36,981 nucleotides of DNA. Source: a virus. Position numbers and translations under genes: made by a program. The stretch spans positions 1 to 36,981 of IMG/VR virus record IMGVR_UViG_3300042402_003745; one strand, 5' to 3'. Position 1 is the first letter of the stretch; each line of letters starts with the position of its first letter. Of the stretch, positions 12,947 through 20,955 are shown one piece after another. The notes beneath the pieces were generated by a model that was given only the letters and a program-made list of their open reading frames with translations, searched no databases and was not told the origin of the DNA.

Positions 12947-13098
12947 AGTATTTCGTTTTTATCTTCTTCGTTAAAAAAATCTTCTCCTTTATAGTCTGGA
13001 TGATGTTTAGCCATATACTCAATTCCGCCAACCCAAATCCAAACTAACGAACCTAATAAGGTTACTGCAAGTAAACCTAATAAAATTTTAGTGACCAT
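12943..13098 (-). CDS. small single-pass membrane protein
   Basis: This 51-residue gene starts inside the end of the DNA polymerase gene (ATG 13096-13098; polymerase stop at 13088) and ends with a TGA that overlaps the next ATG by four bases. The product reads MVTKILLGLLAVTLLGSLVWIWVGG and then a short acidic tail (HHPDYKGEDFF). Tight overlap at both ends supports a real gene despite its size. It is probably an inner-membrane protein; the role is unknown. Confidence 0.6.
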   Translation of the reverse strand: MVTKILLGLLAVTLLGSLVWIWVGGIEYMAKHHPDYKGEDFFNEEDKNEIL

Positions 13099-15397
13099 CT
13101 CTGAAGTTTATTGTTATTTCTGGCTCAGCTATTAAAGCTACACCATCTAAAATTGTTGTATTCTCCATACATTCCTGCACAATTACAGAAGCTCTCTTGG
13201 TATCTTCTTCGTGTACTTGACACACAAGCTGGTCATGAATCTGAGCTATAACCTGTCCTCGTATGTTCTCACTGCTAAATTTCCTGTTTATTTGTACAGC
13301 TGCTCTGTTTACCACTGAAGCTGCGAAACTCTGAATTTGGAAGTTTAAACAGTTATTAAGTGCATTCCTGTAATCTCTATATAATGAAGTTATCTTTTCT
13401 AATCCGTATTCTCTTTCTAAATCTTTTCTAACTTTCCAATCAAGTAACTTATCTTCCATTGCTCCGTATATCTCTTTAGCAATAGGTAAATGCCTGATCC
13501 TACCTACCTTATTTTTGATATACCCGTTAGCTTTCACAAAAGCTCTTGAATCTTCTCTCCACTTCTTAAGATCTGGAAATCCCTCTAAGTAACCTTCTAC
13601 TAACCTATCTGCTTCTTTTGGAGCTACGTTCAGAGTCATTGCTAAAGCATATCCTGACATACCATACGCAATACCTAGTGAGTAGGACTTTGCAGTTTGT
13701 CTCTTTACCGGATCTAACTTCTTCAGGTAGTTAGGTGCTTTGGTATCAGGACTAACTCCTTCTAGCTTTTCTGTTTTGATAGCAATGGTAGAATAGAAAT
13801 CCCATCCATTTGCAAAGATATCTTTCAAACCTTGATCACCTGCTACTGCAGCAAAGATTCTTGGTTCAAGAGATTGGTAGTCCGTATCAAGTAACCTGTA
13901 GCCGGGATCAGATATGAAGAATGCTCTTACCACATTTGTATAATCCATCACTATTTGTTCATCCTGTCCTGGTTCCAATGGTTTAGGTAACTGCTGTAGA
14001 TCAGATCCGTACCTACCCGATACTGTTCCATTTTGTTTGAAGTAAGGATAAAACCTTCCGTCTTCTGAAGAATCTAAGAATCTATCTATGTAAGCTGTTT
14101 TAATTTTAGTTAGCTTATTGTAGATTCTTAAATACTTAGCCCAAGTGTATTCACCACTTATGGATTGTATAAGATCTTCATCGAATTGTGGTTTACCTTT
14201 AGTTGTTTCCGACAATGGTTTTATACCAAGTACATCAAAAGCTATCTTACCTAGTTGGTCTTTGGATTGAATGTTAAAGAATTTACCATCATTATCCTCT
14301 TTCCATAGTGATAAAGAGCACTTAACTATCTGTTCCTTAGTGAGATAGCTCTGATCTCCAGTGATCAAGTAATCCTTGATAGTTGACTCAGGAAGTGATA
14401 TAATTGCTGATTTGTTAATTGTGAACTTTCCAGTCTTGTCAGACCTTACAAGGTCTATGTTATTTTGCTCAAGTAGTCTTTGAGCAAAGGTTCCTTTAGA
14501 CTTAGGTGGATAAGCTTCCACTGCTTTGTCTATAATCCAAGCTCTAATTCTACTATCCTTTAATAATTCCTCAACCACTAATTCTGCATGCCTGGTTAAG
14601 TCTTCAATGATGTTACCTTTTGTCTTCTCCATCAACTCTACATCAAGTCTTACACCGTGATCTTCCATTGGAATAGTAACCTCTTTGTAAAGTGGCATGA
14701 CTTCTTCTTCAAAGAAGAACCTCTCAAGATTTTCTTCCTTAAGTAACTTCATAAAGTGAAAGTAGATCCTCAAGGTAAGGTCAGTATCAGCTGCTGCATA
14801 CTTAGCTAAGATGTCCTGGTCTGCTTTATAAATTTCAAAATTGACTTTTGAAACTTGACCACCATTCTCTTTTATACTAGCCTTCAAAGCTAATTGTTCT
14901 TCGTTGGCATCCTTTTCTACATCCAGTCCAATCTCTTGTTGAACCATCATAGCTATAGGTTTAAGACCAAAAGGATTACCATAACCAAAAGCACCTTCTT
15001 CTCTAACTGTATGAACTAGTAAACCTGTATCAGCATACAAAGCTGGTAGTAAGTCTATACCGTAGTGGTTCTTAGTAAACCTAACGTCGAAAGATGCGTT
15101 GTGCATGATAAGCTTTTTGTCTAATAACTTACCTATTACTACCTTAGCTAGATCACTTGCCTTTCTATCTTCTATGTAAATGTCATGCAAAGCTTCATCT
15201 CTATATTCCTTTACAGGCATATAGTATCCCTTACCTACTTCACCTGAGATTGAGAAACCGATAATGTTTCCTTTACGAGGATTCAAGCTATCGGTTTCAG
15301 TATCGTAAGCACAAAACTCACTATCTTGTATGTGCTTCATCAACTCAACTAAAGTCTCTTTATCACTAACCTTTACATAACTCTTTTCTTGTGTCAT
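13088..15397 (-). CDS. DNA polymerase I (family A) with 3'-5' exonuclease
   Basis: The 769-residue protein has exonuclease motifs YDTETD (31-36), HNASFD (99-104) and YAAADTDL (200-207), and polymerase motifs A (LDTDYQSLEPRI, catalytic Asp504/506 region), B (RQTAKSYSLGIAYG, 566-579) and C (QIHDQLV, His721-Asp722). There is no 5'-3' exonuclease domain; a separate exonuclease is encoded at 25246-26265. It is the likely replicative polymerase. The residue aligned with E. coli Phe762 is Leu574, a variant discussed for phage polymerases. The start overlaps the upstream dCTP deaminase-like gene by 4 bp. Confidence 0.96.
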   Translation of the reverse strand: MTQEKSYVKVSDKETLVELMKHIQDSEFCAYDTETDSLNPRKGNIIGFSISGEVGKGYYMPVKEYRDEALHDIYIEDRKASDLAKVVIGKLLDKKLIMHNASFDVRFTKNHYGIDLLPALYADTGLLVHTVREEGAFGYGNPFGLKPIAMMVQQEIGLDVEKDANEEQLALKASIKENGGQVSKVNFEIYKADQDILAKYAAADTDLTLRIYFHFMKLLKEENLERFFFEEEVMPLYKEVTIPMEDHGVRLDVELMEKTKGNIIEDLTRHAELVVEELLKDSRIRAWIIDKAVEAYPPKSKGTFAQRLLEQNNIDLVRSDKTGKFTINKSAIISLPESTIKDYLITGDQSYLTKEQIVKCSLSLWKEDNDGKFFNIQSKDQLGKIAFDVLGIKPLSETTKGKPQFDEDLIQSISGEYTWAKYLRIYNKLTKIKTAYIDRFLDSSEDGRFYPYFKQNGTVSGRYGSDLQQLPKPLEPGQDEQIVMDYTNVVRAFFISDPGYRLLDTDYQSLEPRIFAAVAGDQGLKDIFANGWDFYSTIAIKTEKLEGVSPDTKAPNYLKKLDPVKRQTAKSYSLGIAYGMSGYALAMTLNVAPKEADRLVEGYLEGFPDLKKWREDSRAFVKANGYIKNKVGRIRHLPIAKEIYGAMEDKLLDWKVRKDLEREYGLEKITSLYRDYRNALNNCLNFQIQSFAASVVNRAAVQINRKFSSENIRGQVIAQIHDQLVCQVHEEDTKRASVIVQECMENTTILDGVALIAEPEITINFRDGH

Positions 15398-15942
15398 AGA
15401 GATGAACGCTGCTTGTCATTTTGCCATTGTCCACGATAAAGATTTTCATCGTCAACACTTGTACATTCGTGAAAATAAATTTGTGCTACTCTTGCATTCC
15501 TTTCTACAAAGATAGTTTCATTAACTACCATTACAGTACCCATGAACTCTGTTTCAAATCCTGGATCGAATACTGAAGAGTGTAGCACTGTTCCGTTTCT
15601 TAACATAGAAGATCTCTGTCTAATTAGACCAACTAAGTTTGAAGGTATGTTACATCCTTCCCAAAAGGTAATGTCATAAGCACCTCTGTATAGAAGCCAA
15701 CCTTCAACTCCATCCAACATAATAGTTTTTACATCAGTGTAAGTAGTTAGTTCTGTTTTGTCTTTTAATACCTTTCCAATGTTACCATCTTTAGTTAGAT
15801 TGTAAGGATTGTTTGCAATGCTAACTCCAATTCGGTTTACAGCTTTCAAAGATAGATCATAACCAATCTGTGCTGCTTTACCTTTTGAATGTTCTAGTTT
15901 TAACAAACCACCATCAACGATTTCTTGTGCATTTAACATCAT
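15394..15942 (-). CDS. dCTP deaminase/dUTPase-fold enzyme
   Basis: The 182-residue protein shows the trimeric dUTPase/Dcd pattern: YDLSL near 28-32, the RQRSSMLRNG motif (RSS plus Arg) near 109-118, VFDPGFE near 125-131 and a C-terminal YRGQWQ. It would deaminate dCTP to dUTP or hydrolyse dUTP, feeding dTTP synthesis or keeping uracil out of DNA. The PGFE plus YRGQWQ ending favours dCTP deaminase. It overlaps the polymerase start by 4 bp and the 5' neighbour is a small membrane or helical protein. Confidence 0.82.
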   Translation of the reverse strand: MMLNAQEIVDGGLLKLEHSKGKAAQIGYDLSLKAVNRIGVSIANNPYNLTKDGNIGKVLKDKTELTTYTDVKTIMLDGVEGWLLYRGAYDITFWEGCNIPSNLVGLIRQRSSMLRNGTVLHSSVFDPGFETEFMGTVMVVNETIFVERNARVAQIYFHECTSVDDENLYRGQWQNDKQRSSL

Positions 15943-15951
15943 ATAATATAA

Positions 15952-16116
15952 TTAAAATTCTTCAACGATACCAGCTATCTCTGCAGTCATTAATAATACA
16001 GCAGCTGTTTCTAAATCTTTAAATAACAAAGCTATAAAACCAAGAAATCTTATAGCTGATTTAAGTAGACTGACTCTGAAGTGAAATGGGTCTTTTGATT
16101 CTTTAGGTTGCATCAT
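15952..16116 (-). CDS. small hydrophobic protein
   Basis: This 54-codon gene starts at an ATGATG (16111-16116) overlapping the end of the phosphoribosyltransferase gene and ends just before the Dcd-like gene. The product reads MMQPKESKDPFHFRVSLLKSA and then a hydrophobic stretch (IRFLGFIALLF) and an acidic, Ala-rich helix (DLETAAVLLMTAEIAGIVEEF). It has one possible membrane or amphipathic helix. It fills an otherwise 160-bp gap and is spaced like a real gene. Function unknown. Confidence 0.5.
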   Translation of the reverse strand: MMQPKESKDPFHFRVSLLKSAIRFLGFIALLFKDLETAAVLLMTAEIAGIVEEF

Positions 16117-16525
16117 GAATTTTTTTATAATCTTGAATTGTCTCCGAGTCTTCTCTTTCCCATGGATACACTATCCACTCATCCTCACTAGCCATCCTAA
16201 ACCAAAAGTCAGGTTCGTAACATGCTGATGGTTTGTAATGTATCGTCACCGTCCTAGTGAACTCTTTAAACTCTTTGAACTTTTCTAATGTTACTCCTGA
16301 ATCACAGATGTCGTCTACTATTAGTATACGATCAAAGTCTCCACAACCTTCGTCTCTACTAAAGAAAGGTATGCCCAACCTATGAGATAACATCACGGCG
16401 GGCACTAAACCTCCTCTAGGGAGTCCTGTGACTGCTTCATACTTAAAGTCGCTGTTTTCAATATTTAAGGCAAGCCTTTCAACAGCATCCTGTATAAACT
16501 GCCAATCAAAGAACCTCTTTTTCAT
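16103..16525 (-). CDS. phosphoribosyltransferase
   Basis: The 140-residue protein has the PRPP-binding loop ILIVDDICDSGVTLEKF (residues 68-84), and an upstream TGLPRGGLVPAVMLSHRLGI (residues 33-52), a type I phosphoribosyltransferase fold of the xanthine-guanine or adenine type. It would join a free base to PRPP. It lies next to the DpdA-like gene, so salvage of a purine released by base exchange, such as guanine, is an attractive idea but not shown. A small membrane protein starts inside its 3' end. Confidence 0.88.
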   Translation of the reverse strand: MKKRFFDWQFIQDAVERLALNIENSDFKYEAVTGLPRGGLVPAVMLSHRLGIPFFSRDEGCGDFDRILIVDDICDSGVTLEKFKEFKEFTRTVTIHYKPSACYEPDFWFRMASEDEWIVYPWEREDSETIQDYKKIHDAT

Positions 16526-16709
16526 TTATATTGGTTTTGTACGGGACAATTTTATTAAGCTTCTTTCTTCTTCTATTACATCCACAATCTTCTTTTCCAA
16601 AAAGCTTTGCTATCTTATCAGCTAACACATCCAATCCTAACACATTTGTGATCTTTGCTATCGTATCACCTAAGCCTGCTGATTTCTGTTTTGGGTTAAA
16701 CTCTTTCAT
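16506..16709 (-). CDS. small basic Cys-containing protein
   Basis: The 67-residue protein has an amphipathic helix (GLGDTIAKITNVLGLDVLADKIAKLF), then DCGCNRRRKKLNKIVPY. The CGC-RRR-LN pattern recurs in small phage proteins of Bacteroidota, as I recall, without known function. It overlaps the phosphoribosyltransferase start by 20 bp and the DpdA-like stop by 4 bp. The amphipathic helix could bind membranes. Confidence 0.55.
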   Translation of the reverse strand: MKEFNPKQKSAGLGDTIAKITNVLGLDVLADKIAKLFGKEDCGCNRRRKKLNKIVPYKTNINEKEVL

Positions 16710-17515
16710 TTTAATATTTGGTTTTCCATGTAGTTGATATTAAATAGAATATCTTTTACAGAATCCAAATCACGTTCAACTTCAAACCTTACTTCTAATT
16801 TAGTCTTACCATCCTTTAGACCCCATGCTGATTCATCAAATCTCACACCCAAATGACCATGCCAAAAAGGTGATGAACTATCATTGCTATCCATAAGTCC
16901 TAACTGTCTTTGTAATGTGATCTCTCTTGGTCCGTCTCCAAGACCTAAGTAGTGATGCCATTTATAGTCTCTAGAAATAAGATTATCAAGAAGGTACTGT
17001 GTAGCAAATACTCTATTGATAGCTATATTGCTTGTGTTAGTGAGACTACAAAATGCATTTGGTATTCCTAAAATAGACATTCCTATTACTTCAATATCTG
17101 GATGATTGAGCATATGTCTATATCCTTCGATCCATCCTTTGTAATCACCTTTCTTACTTTGAGGTACAGCCATCACCTTATACTTTGTACCCTTAACTTC
17201 ATCTATGAACTTAAGAGTTGATTTCCAAGTCACTTCCCAATCTTCAAAAGGATAGTCAGGTGCTACAATATAGGTAGGTTCAATACCGCTACGTTCAATA
17301 AATCCAAAGATCTCTTCAGAGCTTAATGCTCTCTTAAATTCAAATGCACTATTATCTAAGATTACTGTATCACCTCTTTTGATCTTTTCTTTGTAGAAAT
17401 CTACATACTCTTTGCTGTCCAAGAGGTGAGCTAAGATCAAATGAAAGTCAGCACTCTCTGGTATGAGATCTTGATAAGCTATTGGTGCTATGTAACCGTA
17501 CTTTATCTTTTTCAT
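16706..17515 (-). CDS. dpdA: DpdA-like DNA guanine transglycosylase
   Basis: The 269-residue protein resembles the TGT/DpdA barrel: VILDNSAFEFK (51-61), VAPDYPFEDWE (84-94), VMAVPQSKKGDYKGW (114-128) and VIGMSILG. In TGT enzymes the Asp residues of the first two motifs are catalytic and the PQ/VQG segment binds the base. Phage DpdA swaps guanine in DNA for a 7-deazaguanine made by FolE-QueD-QueE. The genes for those three enzymes lie directly upstream, and DpdA overlaps folE by 4 bp, which supports the call. Confidence 0.82.
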   Translation of the reverse strand: MKKIKYGYIAPIAYQDLIPESADFHLILAHLLDSKEYVDFYKEKIKRGDTVILDNSAFEFKRALSSEEIFGFIERSGIEPTYIVAPDYPFEDWEVTWKSTLKFIDEVKGTKYKVMAVPQSKKGDYKGWIEGYRHMLNHPDIEVIGMSILGIPNAFCSLTNTSNIAINRVFATQYLLDNLISRDYKWHHYLGLGDGPREITLQRQLGLMDSNDSSSPFWHGHLGVRFDESAWGLKDGKTKLEVRFEVERDLDSVKDILFNINYMENQILK

Positions 17516-18156
17516 GAATGTCTGCTTTGATCGATTAGATTAAAGAATTCTGCACGAGTACCTACTTCATTAGTCCAGAAGTATCCTGACATTTGAGATG
17601 TCTTCATCACACTGTCTTGTTTAATACCTCTACACTTAACACAGTTATGTTGGCTTTCAATAACTACAGCAACACCTCTATTACCTACACACAATCTATC
17701 AATGTGATCATGTATCTGCTTAGTTAAAGACTCTTGGATATTTGGTCTGCGACTATAAAAGTCAACAATACGATTGAGTTTACTTAGTCCAATAACCATG
17801 TCTGTCTTCTCTTTACCAGCAATATAAGCTACGTGAGCTACACCAGTAAAAGATAAGTTATGATGTGCACATAAGCTAACAACTGGAATACGAGTTTGAC
17901 AGATCAATCCTGTATACCCTTCATCATTAGGAAATGCTCTGATCTCTGGTTCAGGATTGATAGAACCTGCGATTAAATCATTTACCCAAGCTTTCGCAAC
18001 ACGTCTTGGAGTGTTTGCAGAATGTTCATCTGCTGCCCAATCAAATCCCATTGCTGTTAAAAACTTACCATAATATTCTGCAGCTTCCTCAATCATCTTA
18101 GCTTTCTCTTCCTGTGTGCGTACAATGTTGCCGTTCGCTTTTTTAATGAGCTCCAT
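17512..18156 (-). CDS. folE: GTP cyclohydrolase I
   Basis: The 214-residue protein has the GTP cyclohydrolase I signature: TPRRVAKAWV (49-58), the zinc and catalytic motif CAHHN (96-100), and ESQHNCVKCRG (167-177) with the second Cys ligand, plus SKLNRIVDFYSRRPNIQE (125-142). It opens GTP to dihydroneopterin triphosphate, the first step of both folate and 7-deazaguanine synthesis. Linked queD, queE and dpdA genes make the second route the likely purpose. Confidence 0.96.
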   Translation of the reverse strand: MELIKKANGNIVRTQEEKAKMIEEAAEYYGKFLTAMGFDWAADEHSANTPRRVAKAWVNDLIAGSINPEPEIRAFPNDEGYTGLICQTRIPVVSLCAHHNLSFTGVAHVAYIAGKEKTDMVIGLSKLNRIVDFYSRRPNIQESLTKQIHDHIDRLCVGNRGVAVVIESQHNCVKCRGIKQDSVMKTSQMSGYFWTNEVGTRAEFFNLIDQSRHS

Positions 18157-18642
18157 TTAATAATTATTTATAATTGTTAACTTATCTTTGAAGATATTAA
18201 ATATCTTTTGACATTCCAACTCTATTTGCTTATTATCTGCTACGTCAAAATCTTCTACATCCTTCTCATCTTTCCTTGCATTATACCTTCTTCTTCTTTC
18301 CTCAACTGGTACTTCTAACCAAACAAGTTCTGCTTCTGGATAACGTTCTAACACCTTTTCAACTATGCTCGGTTGTCTTATTCCGTCTACAATAATAATA
18401 TTCCACATATCCATCTTAATTAATAAATCAACTCTATTAATAAGCATGTGAGCTATTGCTTGATCAAACTGTAACGTATCTTGTAGTACACTTCTGTCAG
18501 ATGATTTAACTAATGCTCTTACAACATCCGATACAACTATCCTTGCATTTTCATCAGGATTGTTTTTGTAGCTACCTTTACCACTACAGATCCTACCAAA
18601 GACTAGAACTATGTTATTTTTCAATTGTTGCTCCGTTTTCAT
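18157..18642 (-). CDS. P-loop nucleotide kinase-like protein
   Basis: The 161-residue protein has a Walker A motif GRICSGKGS (16-24), an acidic strand (NIIIVDGIRQP, 81-91), and a lid-like EVPVEERRRRYNARKDEKD (104-122). This is the layout of small adenylate/deoxynucleoside monophosphate kinases (AAA-type). It could phosphorylate dNMPs from host DNA breakdown to supply replication. The Cys in the P-loop is unusual. It ends one base before folE, so it may belong to the same transcript. Confidence 0.7.
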   Translation of the reverse strand: MKTEQQLKNNIVLVFGRICSGKGSYKNNPDENARIVVSDVVRALVKSSDRSVLQDTLQFDQAIAHMLINRVDLLIKMDMWNIIIVDGIRQPSIVEKVLERYPEAELVWLEVPVEERRRRYNARKDEKDVEDFDVADNKQIELECQKIFNIFKDKLTIINNY

Positions 18643-18961
18643 TGTCTTCCCAAACAGTTACAGATTGGCATTCAAATTCTTCCATAATCTCTTTTGCTAT
18701 CATTTCACAACTCATAGGACCAAAGTCATGAGACCTTTTCTCAGAGTCGTAGAACTTATCAAACAAGAAAGCTTCTATATCTCTTTTAAACATTATAAAC
18801 TCTACATCTCTATCATCGTGATAAACTTCTTTCTTTGCCTCAACATGGAACACATGTCTGTGTGGGTGAGAAAGAAAATCAACTTCCTTAAAGTATTGTC
18901 CTGCTTGTGGCCAGTTATGTAGACCATCAACTTGTAGCTTCACTATCACGTATGTCTTCAT
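18614..18961 (-). CDS. divergent QueD/PTPS-like T-fold protein
   Basis: The 115-residue protein reads LHNWPQA (14-20), FLSHPHRHVFHVEA (29-42), a VEFIMFKRDIEAFL helix (53-66), PMSCEMIAKEIMEEF (82-96) and SVTVWEDNENGATIE (100-114). The order His, then HxH, then (D/E)F, then a C/T-x-E-x-x-A helix, then an E-D/T strand follows QueD and 6-pyruvoyl-tetrahydropterin synthase. The Cys nucleophile upstream of HxH is absent, so activity may differ. It lies in the 7-deazaguanine cluster and overlaps the kinase gene by 29 bp. A phage-specific relative of QueD is my best reading. Confidence 0.5.
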   Translation of the reverse strand: MKTYVIVKLQVDGLHNWPQAGQYFKEVDFLSHPHRHVFHVEAKKEVYHDDRDVEFIMFKRDIEAFLFDKFYDSEKRSHDFGPMSCEMIAKEIMEEFECQSVTVWEDNENGATIEK

Positions 18962-19163
18962 CTGTGTGTTTCTTTTTTATTAATTCTTTTTCTAGTTCAG
19001 TAATTCTTGAAGAGGTAGCAAGTATCACAGTTCCTATCTGGCCCCATATCTGATCTATCTCTTTCTTTATGCTATGGATACGTGTTTGCTGATACACCTG
19101 TATACCCATTAAAATGAGAATAACTATTAGATAAATGTTATCTTCTCCTAATGTAATTGTCAT
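18927..19163 (-). CDS. small membrane-anchored coiled coil protein
   Basis: The 78-residue protein has an N-terminal hydrophobic helix (about residues 10-22, IYLIVILILMGIQV), a basic and polar helix with heptads (IHSIKKEIDQIWGQIG, ITELEKELIKKK) and an acidic tail. This is the fourth single-pass plus coiled-coil protein in the window. It overlaps the T-fold gene by 35 bp. Function unknown. Confidence 0.5.
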   Translation of the reverse strand: MTITLGEDNIYLIVILILMGIQVYQQTRIHSIKKEIDQIWGQIGTVILATSSRITELEKELIKKKHTDEDIRDSEATS

Positions 19164-19182
19164 GAGTTATGTTTATTTGAAC

Positions 19183-19446
19183 TTACGACTTTTTACTTGA
19201 ATCAACAACATCGGTTCGTAAAAATTCATAAGCTTCAGGTGTTCCTGGAAATGCTATAAAGTTGGGTTCCATCATAACACGTTTTAATACTCTAATTGTT
19301 AGGTCTTTATTCTTTGTATCTATTATTACAGGTTCAAACACAAACTCAGTTTCGGATCCTGCTTTCTTAGATAAGTAATATAAACTACCTGCTCCTATAT
19401 CTTTGATAGCTTCAAAGAAATCTTCAGCGGATGTTTCTTGCTTCAT
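19183..19446 (-). CDS. hypothetical protein
   Basis: This 87-residue protein has an acidic N-terminal helix (SAEDFFEAIKDIGAGSLYYL), then strands (TEFVFEPVIIDTKNKDLTIRVLK) and a mixed end. No motif is recognised. It overlaps the zinc-finger-like gene by 23 bp and sits inside the 7-deazaguanine gene group. Confidence 0.5.
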   Translation of the reverse strand: MKQETSAEDFFEAIKDIGAGSLYYLSKKAGSETEFVFEPVIIDTKNKDLTIRVLKRVMMEPNFIAFPGTPEAYEFLRTDVVDSSKKS

Positions 19447-19705
19447 AGAATCTATTTCTTATTATTCCACCAAGCTCCATATCATTTGGAGTATCTAAAA
19501 TTTCCTCTCCTGAGATGGTGATTAGGGTAGTACGATTTCTCATCGTTCTGGTTATGTAATCTTCTTCCTTACTTTTTGAAGGACCATCGTAGCAATCCTT
19601 ACAACATTGTCCTGCACCCTCAACATAACCGTACCTCATATCAATGTGAGTTTCAAACTCGTAAGCGGTTTCTTTGCCGCACATAATACAGAGATCTTTT
19701 GCCAT
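19424..19705 (-). CDS. zinc-finger-like small protein
   Basis: The 93-residue protein has CIMC at residues 6-9 and CCKDC near 34-38, spaced like a treble-clef or zinc-ribbon finger. The C-terminal half (TLITISGEEILDTPNDMELGGIIRNRFYEA) is a mixed alpha/beta region of unknown type. DNA or RNA binding is a natural guess. Confidence 0.55.
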   Translation of the reverse strand: MAKDLCIMCGKETAYEFETHIDMRYGYVEGAGQCCKDCYDGPSKSKEEDYITRTMRNRTTLITISGEEILDTPNDMELGGIIRNRFYEARNIR

Positions 19706-19708
19706 AAC

Positions 19709-19939
19709 TTAAATTTTATATTCTTTATCAAAGGTTACAATTACTTCTCCTGGATTGTGAGCTGGGATGTAGTATTCAAACTTGTGTTTTATCAAAATAT
19801 TTTCAGTAAGATTTCTCATTCTATTCGAACTACCAATTATAATACGAACAGGTAATTCTTTAGCATTTAGCAATACGAAGTTTTCAACTTCATCTCTAAC
19901 TTGATGATGATATAAACCGTGCAAGTCTAACTCTTTCAT
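19709..19939 (-). CDS. Smr-domain protein
   Basis: The 76-residue protein starts KELDLHGLYHHQVRDEV, matching the DLHG motif that opens Smr (small MutS-related) domains. A basic strand and loop (PVRIIIGSSNRM) follows in place of the usual TGxGxH/R motif, and the end reads PGEVIVTF. Smr domains nick or cleave nucleic acids, mainly RNA in recent work on related proteins. The second motif (GSSNRM) is altered, so nuclease activity is uncertain. It overlaps queE by one base. Confidence 0.68.
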   Translation of the reverse strand: MKELDLHGLYHHQVRDEVENFVLLNAKELPVRIIIGSSNRMRNLTENILIKHKFEYYIPAHNPGEVIVTFDKEYKI

Positions 19940-20829
19940 TACACATTTAGTGTTTTATTCCAAGCTGCGATATGTAAACGAGTCAATCCTCTAAACTTAT
20001 ACTTCTTAGCCATTTCAAGAACAAATTGAGTACGTTCTTCAAAGTTAGCTACATCATCTAGTCCTGGCATACAAACCACGTTGTAAAGAGGTATATTAAG
20101 TGGTACGATGAAATCTCTAAAAATTTCTTGTACATCTTCTTCATTAGATATAACAAATTTAAATTGATAGTTTCTATGTTCCATAATACGTTTAAGAGCA
20201 GCTTCGTTAAAGCGTTGACTCTTACTCATACCTGAGTTTGATAACTTAGGTGAGCAGTTGATTTGGTCAATAAATGTAAACAATGGTTCATCAATGTAAA
20301 CTGTTCCGTTTGTTTCTATTTCATTAAAAGCTGTTACTTTTCTAACCTTATGTGTTGTACCAGACTCTAAATCAAATCCCGTAAATATATTTTTTACACT
20401 AGGATCTTGGTCAATCCAATATTCAAAGAAGTTACAAATTGCTTGCTGGTGTCCTTTAATTGTTGGTTCACCACCAGTCCAAATGATATGAATATAGTCA
20501 TTTTTAATATCATCATAGATACCTTGTTCTTTCCACCTATCGATTAGATATTGGAATTCTTTATCTTCACCTCTCCACAACCATTGGCTTGTAGAATCAC
20601 AAGTCCAAGTTGCTTTACCTTCTTTAACTAAATCACCTTCAAATATTTCTCCGTCCTCTAGTGATTGTTCTTTAGCTAAGTTATTTGCAAACTGACGAGA
20701 CATACCGCAAGTCAAATTACAGATACCTAAACGAACAAAGTAGGAAGGCACTCCAGATGAAATGCCCTCACCTTGGACAGAGTAGAAGTCTGAACTAATC
20801 AATAATTTATTTGGATCTATTTTACTCAT
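19939..20829 (-). CDS. queE: 7-carboxy-7-deazaguanine synthase QueE
   Basis: The 296-residue radical SAM protein reads SVQGEGISSGVPSYFVRLGICNLTC (17-41), then a Cys at 77 (TWTCDS), then IIWTGGEPT (115-123). QueE binds a 4Fe-4S cluster by three Cys and turns carboxytetrahydropterin into 7-carboxy-7-deazaguanine. Here the cysteines fit C37-x3-C41 and C77, with a 35-residue insertion in place of the usual short spacer, so the fold around the cluster is enlarged. The C-terminal part (LHIAAWNKTLNV) is normal. It is the key step that commits to 7-deazaguanine. Confidence 0.92.
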   Translation of the reverse strand: MSKIDPNKLLISSDFYSVQGEGISSGVPSYFVRLGICNLTCGMSRQFANNLAKEQSLEDGEIFEGDLVKEGKATWTCDSTSQWLWRGEDKEFQYLIDRWKEQGIYDDIKNDYIHIIWTGGEPTIKGHQQAICNFFEYWIDQDPSVKNIFTGFDLESGTTHKVRKVTAFNEIETNGTVYIDEPLFTFIDQINCSPKLSNSGMSKSQRFNEAALKRIMEHRNYQFKFVISNEEDVQEIFRDFIVPLNIPLYNVVCMPGLDDVANFEERTQFVLEMAKKYKFRGLTRLHIAAWNKTLNV

Positions 20830-20951
20830 TTAAAAATTGTTTTAATGTAATTAAGTATAGGACTAATGTTTTGCCAATCTAATACTACTGATAGTATACT
20901 GAAATGTTTTTCACCACACAATCCTAATATGTGTTCTATTTCATGCATCAT
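20826..20951 (-). CDS. 41-residue small protein, HExxH-like
   Basis: This small frame starts at ATGATG (20946-20951) just after queD and ends with a TGA overlapping the queE ATG by 4 bp. The product is MMHEIEHILGLCGEKHFSIL and then a hydrophobic stretch. HEIEHILGL resembles the HExxH...G zinc-peptidase helix, but the protein is far too short to be an enzyme. It may be a remnant or a short zinc-binding peptide. Tight packing supports translation, but no conservation check was possible. Confidence 0.4.
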   Translation of the reverse strand: MMHEIEHILGLCGEKHFSILSVVLDWQNISPILNYIKTIFK

Positions 20952-20955
20952 AGTT

